This document shows positions 59,875 to 64,000 of a DNA stretch of 64,000 bases, in pieces; the first letter of the stretch is position 1, and every line of letters starts with the position of its first letter. Origin of the DNA: Sipunculus nudus (lineage: Eukaryota > Annelida > Sipuncula > Golfingiida > Sipunculidae); the NCBI GenBank assembly GCA_026874595.1, contig CM049311.1, forward strand, positions 64,007,453 to 64,071,452. Direction: 5' to 3'. Made by a program: the position numbers and the translations under genes. The notes under the pieces were generated by a model, which saw only the letters and a list, made by a program, of their open reading frames with translations, had not been told where the DNA came from and did not search any database.

Positions 59875-60956
59875 GTAAGTGTCATCATACATCAAGAAAA
59901 TCTATTGTTAAACTGCCATTTTTTAGGCTTGCTTTGGCAGGAGACATCTAATATTTGTAAAGTGTGCTGGACTTGATGAAATAAAATTTGTGCCTTTTGC
60001 TTCTCATCTGTCTCTTCTAAATTTCATCTGATTTTTTAGGGTAATTGAAAGTGGATGGAATTCTTTGTAAAATCATGTTCAATGAGGGCTGGGGTTTAAG
60101 ACTCCACCAACTAGAGACTCAAGCCTTATGTTTTCCAGCCTTCAGATTGATCAGTGTCCCTAATTGTACAAAGGAAAAAAATTCATTTTTTTTTCAGAAG
60201 CTAATAGTCATGTCATACTATTTTTGTATCAGGACGTCAGGGATAAAATCTTTTTTGCCTTGGGATAGAAATACTTCTATCAGGAAGCTTGAATATAGCA
60301 TCAGTGCTTTTATTAAAGATAATTTCTTAGGCCAAAAAAATAAAGCGTGGTCAGGGTTTGGTTTTAGGCTGCCCAAAACCTGTTTTCGGCAGGGCAGAGC
60401 CTAAAACCTGCCTTTAACTGCCTAAAATAGGTTATAACCTGCCTAAAACTTCCTTTTACTGCCTAAAACCTTACTTTCCCTCACCTATGACTTGAAGTTC
60501 AAGACCATGTTCTGTTGGTTGGGACTGTATGATCAGTTATAATAAAATATTCTAACTTTTTTATCACTCTGGCAAGCACAAAAGTTCTGGCATGGTTATG
60601 CATATCTAATTTATTCTTATCATTTTGTTTTACATATTCTGAAATTTTAACAGTGACACTGCAAATAATGTATTTTAACATTTTATTTTTTATACTTTTA
60701 ACATTGGATATTATAATCAGCTAATGCGCTGTGTTGAACTTTTTATGCTTCTCATAAATGGGAGTGGATTTATTTGCCCCAAGAATGGATAGTTAGTGAA
60801 ACAGTGGTGAAACGAGATGCAGGACATAGCCTATAAAAATAATCTTATTTAATGCACCAGTTATTCATATTATGCTGGTAGTTATAACAACCTACCAGCA
60901 TGTTTCATCTGACTGGTTTCTTTGCAAAAATGTTCTAAATCAGGAAAATGCTTTTT
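59875..60956 (+). other. Intron of the ankyrin-type gene
   Basis: Holds a degenerate CTGCCTAAAAC repeat at about 60,367-60,473; otherwise unremarkable. Confidence 0.5.
60367..60473 (+). repeat. Degenerate GCCTAAAACCTG short tandem repeat
   Basis: GCCCAAAACCTG, GCCTAAAACCTG, GCCTAAAATAGG, GCCTAAAACTTCC and GCCTAAAACC follow one another with ~18-25-bp spacing. Confidence 0.55.
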
Positions 60957-62290
60957 AGCTCAGCTGACTATAAGTCATCTAAGCTATAGTTGTGGTCCAT
61001 TGTCCGTCGTCTGTCCGTCCGTCCGTCTGTCCGTCTGTCCGTAGATGTGGCACATTTTGAAACCGCAAGACCTAGGAATCCAAAATTCGGCATAATGTTA
61101 GATGTCCTGAAGATCTCCTAACAAGCCGAAAACTGGGTCTTTGCGACTTCGTTCCTTTGAGAAATTAAGGAAAAACCTCAATTTTTTATTAAAAACCTAT
61201 TTTCACACTTCAGGACTCCCTAATATCAAAACCACTCATCTGTTTTTCCTCATATTTACCTTAAATATTCCTCTATATAGTTCCTATGTACATACCAGAA
61301 ATTATGTCTGTATTGTATAATTTAAAAAAAGTTATGGGCCAAAACATTATGCATTTTGTAAAAAATCAGGAAAGATATTTGATCACTTAACACAAAACAG
61401 GTTAAAGCTATGGACTTTTTTCCAGTAATATAACTTTAATTAATCAAAATTTAATTGTATTCCCCAAATTAGATCAAAATCTTTTAAATTTTTTAAAATA
61501 TTAACAAAAATAAAAAATTGGTACCTTAAATTTTGCCCAACCTTGACCATGGCACATTTTTTTCCTGTAAGTACTGTGGATTTAATTTTCTCAGCATGTT
61601 TTTGTTAGTATTTTGTCTGCATGTTAACACCAAAAATTTAAAACCAGTTGATCAAAAACTAGATTTTGTTCAAGTTTTCAAGCACCATGTAACATATTGT
61701 TTACACCAAGCTAGTGATATGCAGTTTGCAAGAGCTCAGCTCCCCAGCTTCAGCTCTCTGTTCCTAAAATTTGGCATACAATTAGATGTCTCCAAAATCC
61801 CCTACCATGCCAAGAATTTGGTCAATAGGACTTAATACCTTCGAGATATTAATGAAAAACTTCATTTTTCCATTTAAAACCCATTGTTACACTTCAAGAC
61901 TGCGTAATACCAAAACCACTGATCTGACTTTAATCATATATAATATACATATTTTCTATACATTCCTGTGCACATGCCAGAAATGATGTCAGTATTGCGT
62001 AATTGTTTTAAGTTATGGGCCCAAACATAATGCACTTTGTAAAAAATCAAGAAATATATTTACTCCCTTAACAAGGGGATTGCTGAAGCTAGAGATTTTT
62101 TGTCAGGGGTGTAACATTATTTAATCAAGATTCAATTGAATACCCAAAATTAGTTCTGAATTTTTCAAATTTTATAAGTTAATAGTTTAAATATAAAATT
62201 AGTACCTTAAATTTTGCCCAAATTTGACAATGGCACATTTGTTTTCTGTGAGCACTGTTGATATAATTTTCATATCATGCACACATAAGG
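60957..62290 (+). mobile_element. Hairpin-ended element, plus orientation, with ~680-bp tandem duplication
   Basis: Starts TTTTTAGCTCAGCTGACT, loop, AGTCATCTAAGCTATAG (terminal hairpin), followed by a GTCCGTCxGTCC block (about 61,003-61,042). The body is a twofold repeat: AAAATTxGGCATA (about 61,082 and 61,766), AAGTTATGGGCCxAAACAT, TACCTTAAATTTTGCCCAA (about 61,523 and 62,200). No coding capacity. Same terminus as at 12,414 (reversed) and 14,890. The class is unclear. Confidence 0.6.
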
Positions 62291-62909
62291 ATTTCAGCTT
62301 TTTAGTTTAGAAAACTGAAAGAAATTGGCCAAAAACTGTAGCTTTTATTAATGTTTTTATGAGACCATGTCAGACCTTGGCTCTCTCCAGCCCCTCTTGA
62401 GTCACCTGTATGTTGACCTTGTTGAACTTTCAGCAAATTATGCATGCTTGAGGCGACCCATACACTGGGGCAGCCATGCAGCTTATGGCCAGCCACAGTT
62501 GATCCAGGTGTCCAACCCAACTCATCTAGTAGTTTTAACCAACAAAATAACAATAAACAATAAATTAATAAATTTTTATTGGTTTTTAATAACAAATTAA
62601 AGAAAAATAGAAAAAGAATTTGTTAGTTTATAATAACAGGAAATTAACCTGCAGTTACTGATGATATAAGAATCTTGTATCGATGGATAGAATGTCACGT
62701 ATTCCAAATAACACCATGCAGTCACCTATGATATTTTTCAGTTCAATTTTAATTATAAAAAAGTAAATCATATTCATTACAAATCATTAGGGATCATATG
62801 AAGGAAATTAATGATAGACAAAGACGAAGTTGATAATATTAATCTAGATTCCTACTGTGTCTAGTGTGTACATTGATGTAAAATTAGTCCAAAATGAATA
62901 TATTACATT
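62291..62909 (+). other. Intron sequence, nothing recognised
   Basis: AT-rich, no supported feature. Confidence 0.4.
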
Positions 62910-63777
62910 CAGGGATGTGCTCAGAAAAATTTGAGTGCCGGGCGGGCGGGCCGTGCACGTGAAATGGGTCGCGGGCGGGCATATTTAAAGTTAAACTTTC
63001 ATATTTTATAGACGTGATTCGTGATATTTCAGCTGCATGAATGAATCATTAGTAATACTAAAAGTATTATTAATTTCCAATATGCCGACAGCAATGCCGC
63101 CACTGAGAGCAAATTTGATTGAAAAGTTAAAACACCGTGGTGAACTCGTCTGTCAGTTTAGATTCTGTCGGTCAGGATTTGTTGAATACTTCCGTATAAT
63201 ATGGGTATAAGAAAGGACCGTATTCAGTTTTTCGCACTTAAAACCTGATACCAAACATATTCCACTTTTCTACGGCAGTTTGGCCTCATTAGGAGCTGTG
63301 ACCTTACAAATGTATTCGAATATTTACGTCGATCATCAATTATATTCAATCAAACATCGTTTGGCGCGTCATATGATTTCATAGAAGCTGATATCAGCAT
63401 TAGTCTTTTATACAGATACAAGGTGGCGCTACCATAGCAGCTACGTTCACTTCTTTCGTACCAAATTTTATTCATCAACATTCACTTAATACGGCACATT
63501 TTGAAGAGTACCTTCTATTAAATATTCATTTTGGGCGCCACATGATGTCATCTAGTGTGGAAGACATGCACTTAGATAAATTCAACAGGGGTCACTAATT
63601 GTAATACCGGTAAAACAGCGCAAGATAAGCTTAAACGCGTGTATTTTTGTTCATGGCTTAAACAATTTAAAAATATTACTGCCGGGCGGGCATTGACACT
63701 TTCTAGTCAAGTGCCCGGCGGCAGGAAAGACTGCCGGGCGCACCCGCCCGGCTCTGCGCGGCGTGGGCACATCCCTG
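62910..63777. mobile_element. 868-bp non-autonomous TIR element
   Basis: Left end CAGGGATGTGCTCA; right end, reversed, CAGGGATGTGCCCA. Directly flanked by TACATT on both sides (62,904-62,909 and 63,778-63,783). The ends are GC-rich (GCCGGGCGGGC words) and the centre AT-rich. No transposase. CAGGG termini suggest hAT-like origin, although the visible target duplication is 6 bp and not 8. Confidence 0.65.
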
Positions 63778-64000
63778 TACATTTATTTTTTTTTAATATA
63801 AATAAAAGCCATAAAACCAGGTACTTATGATCATTATTTTAATGTGTCAATTTTGTATATTCTGGATTCTCAACATCATTGTTTGGTGAAAACTGAATAA
63901 ATACCAGACATGGTGTGAATACTTTGCAATTGTATTTAAATACGAATATGAATATGTACTCATTTCAGTTATATTTCATTTTAAAAAATCATACAATTTT
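63778..64000 (+). other. Intron of the ankyrin-type gene, continues beyond window
   Basis: AT-rich, nothing recognised. Confidence 0.4.

Noticed and set aside
60045-60404. 119-codon ORF
   Set aside because: No splice context, no recognised domain, ends in the degenerate GCCTAAAACC tract; judged chance.

Overview
The window is eukaryotic genomic DNA: AT-rich, intron-split coding sequence with GT-AG junctions, long introns, many (TA)n and poly-G/C tracts, and several families of dispersed and nested repeats. The repeat style (terminal-hairpin elements with GTCC-rich ends, hAT-like TIR elements, poly-G/(TA)n elements) suggests a marine invertebrate. I cannot name the phylum or species from sequence alone. 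I see no prokaryotic, viral, tRNA, rRNA or CRISPR feature.

Region 1 (1-7,490): the 3' part of a plus-strand gene for a major-facilitator transporter of the SLC46 (proton-coupled folate transporter-like) family. Six exons join in a fully consistent frame and end in a stop at 7,485-7,487. The first exon(s) lie upstream of the window. Its introns hold a 184-bp MITE with a flanking direct repeat, a (TA)n tract, and one member of a ~330-bp repeat pair.

Region 2 (about 7,500-25,000): intergenic, or far-5' sequence of the next gene, and dominated by repeats. It contains a poly-G/(TA)n dispersed element in several copies; a hairpin-ended repeat complex at 9-12.45 kb; a two-monomer higher-order satellite carrying the palindrome GGTGGCGCCACC (12.45-13.74 kb); short palindromic hairpins; and a ~1.6-kb hAT-type element (22,650-24,254) with a degenerate transposase C-terminus, nested inside an older dispersed element.

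Region 3 (about 25,000-60,000): mostly single-copy sequence holding scattered plus-strand exons of what I infer to be one large gene with several alternative first exons. The shared 3' exons (58,282; 59,190; 59,738) encode an acidic Ser/Asp/Glu-rich stretch leading into what looks like the first ankyrin repeat. The rest of the protein lies beyond the window. A single 2-kb exon (43,073-45,089) encodes a basic, low-complexity, scaffold-like protein with three YVNL motifs exactly 64 residues apart, a YFSM motif and two CxxCG pairs. It ends in the phase needed to splice onto the ankyrin exons. The many first exons ending in the same phase suggest promoter choice that swaps the N-terminus, from a few residues up to a 672-residue docking-like region, in front of a common ankyrin body. 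This is inference from phase and splice signals; no transcript evidence is available.

Region 4 (about 60,000-64,000): intron of the ankyrin gene holding a second hairpin-ended element with a ~680-bp tandem duplication, and an 868-bp TIR element with a flanking TACATT repeat.
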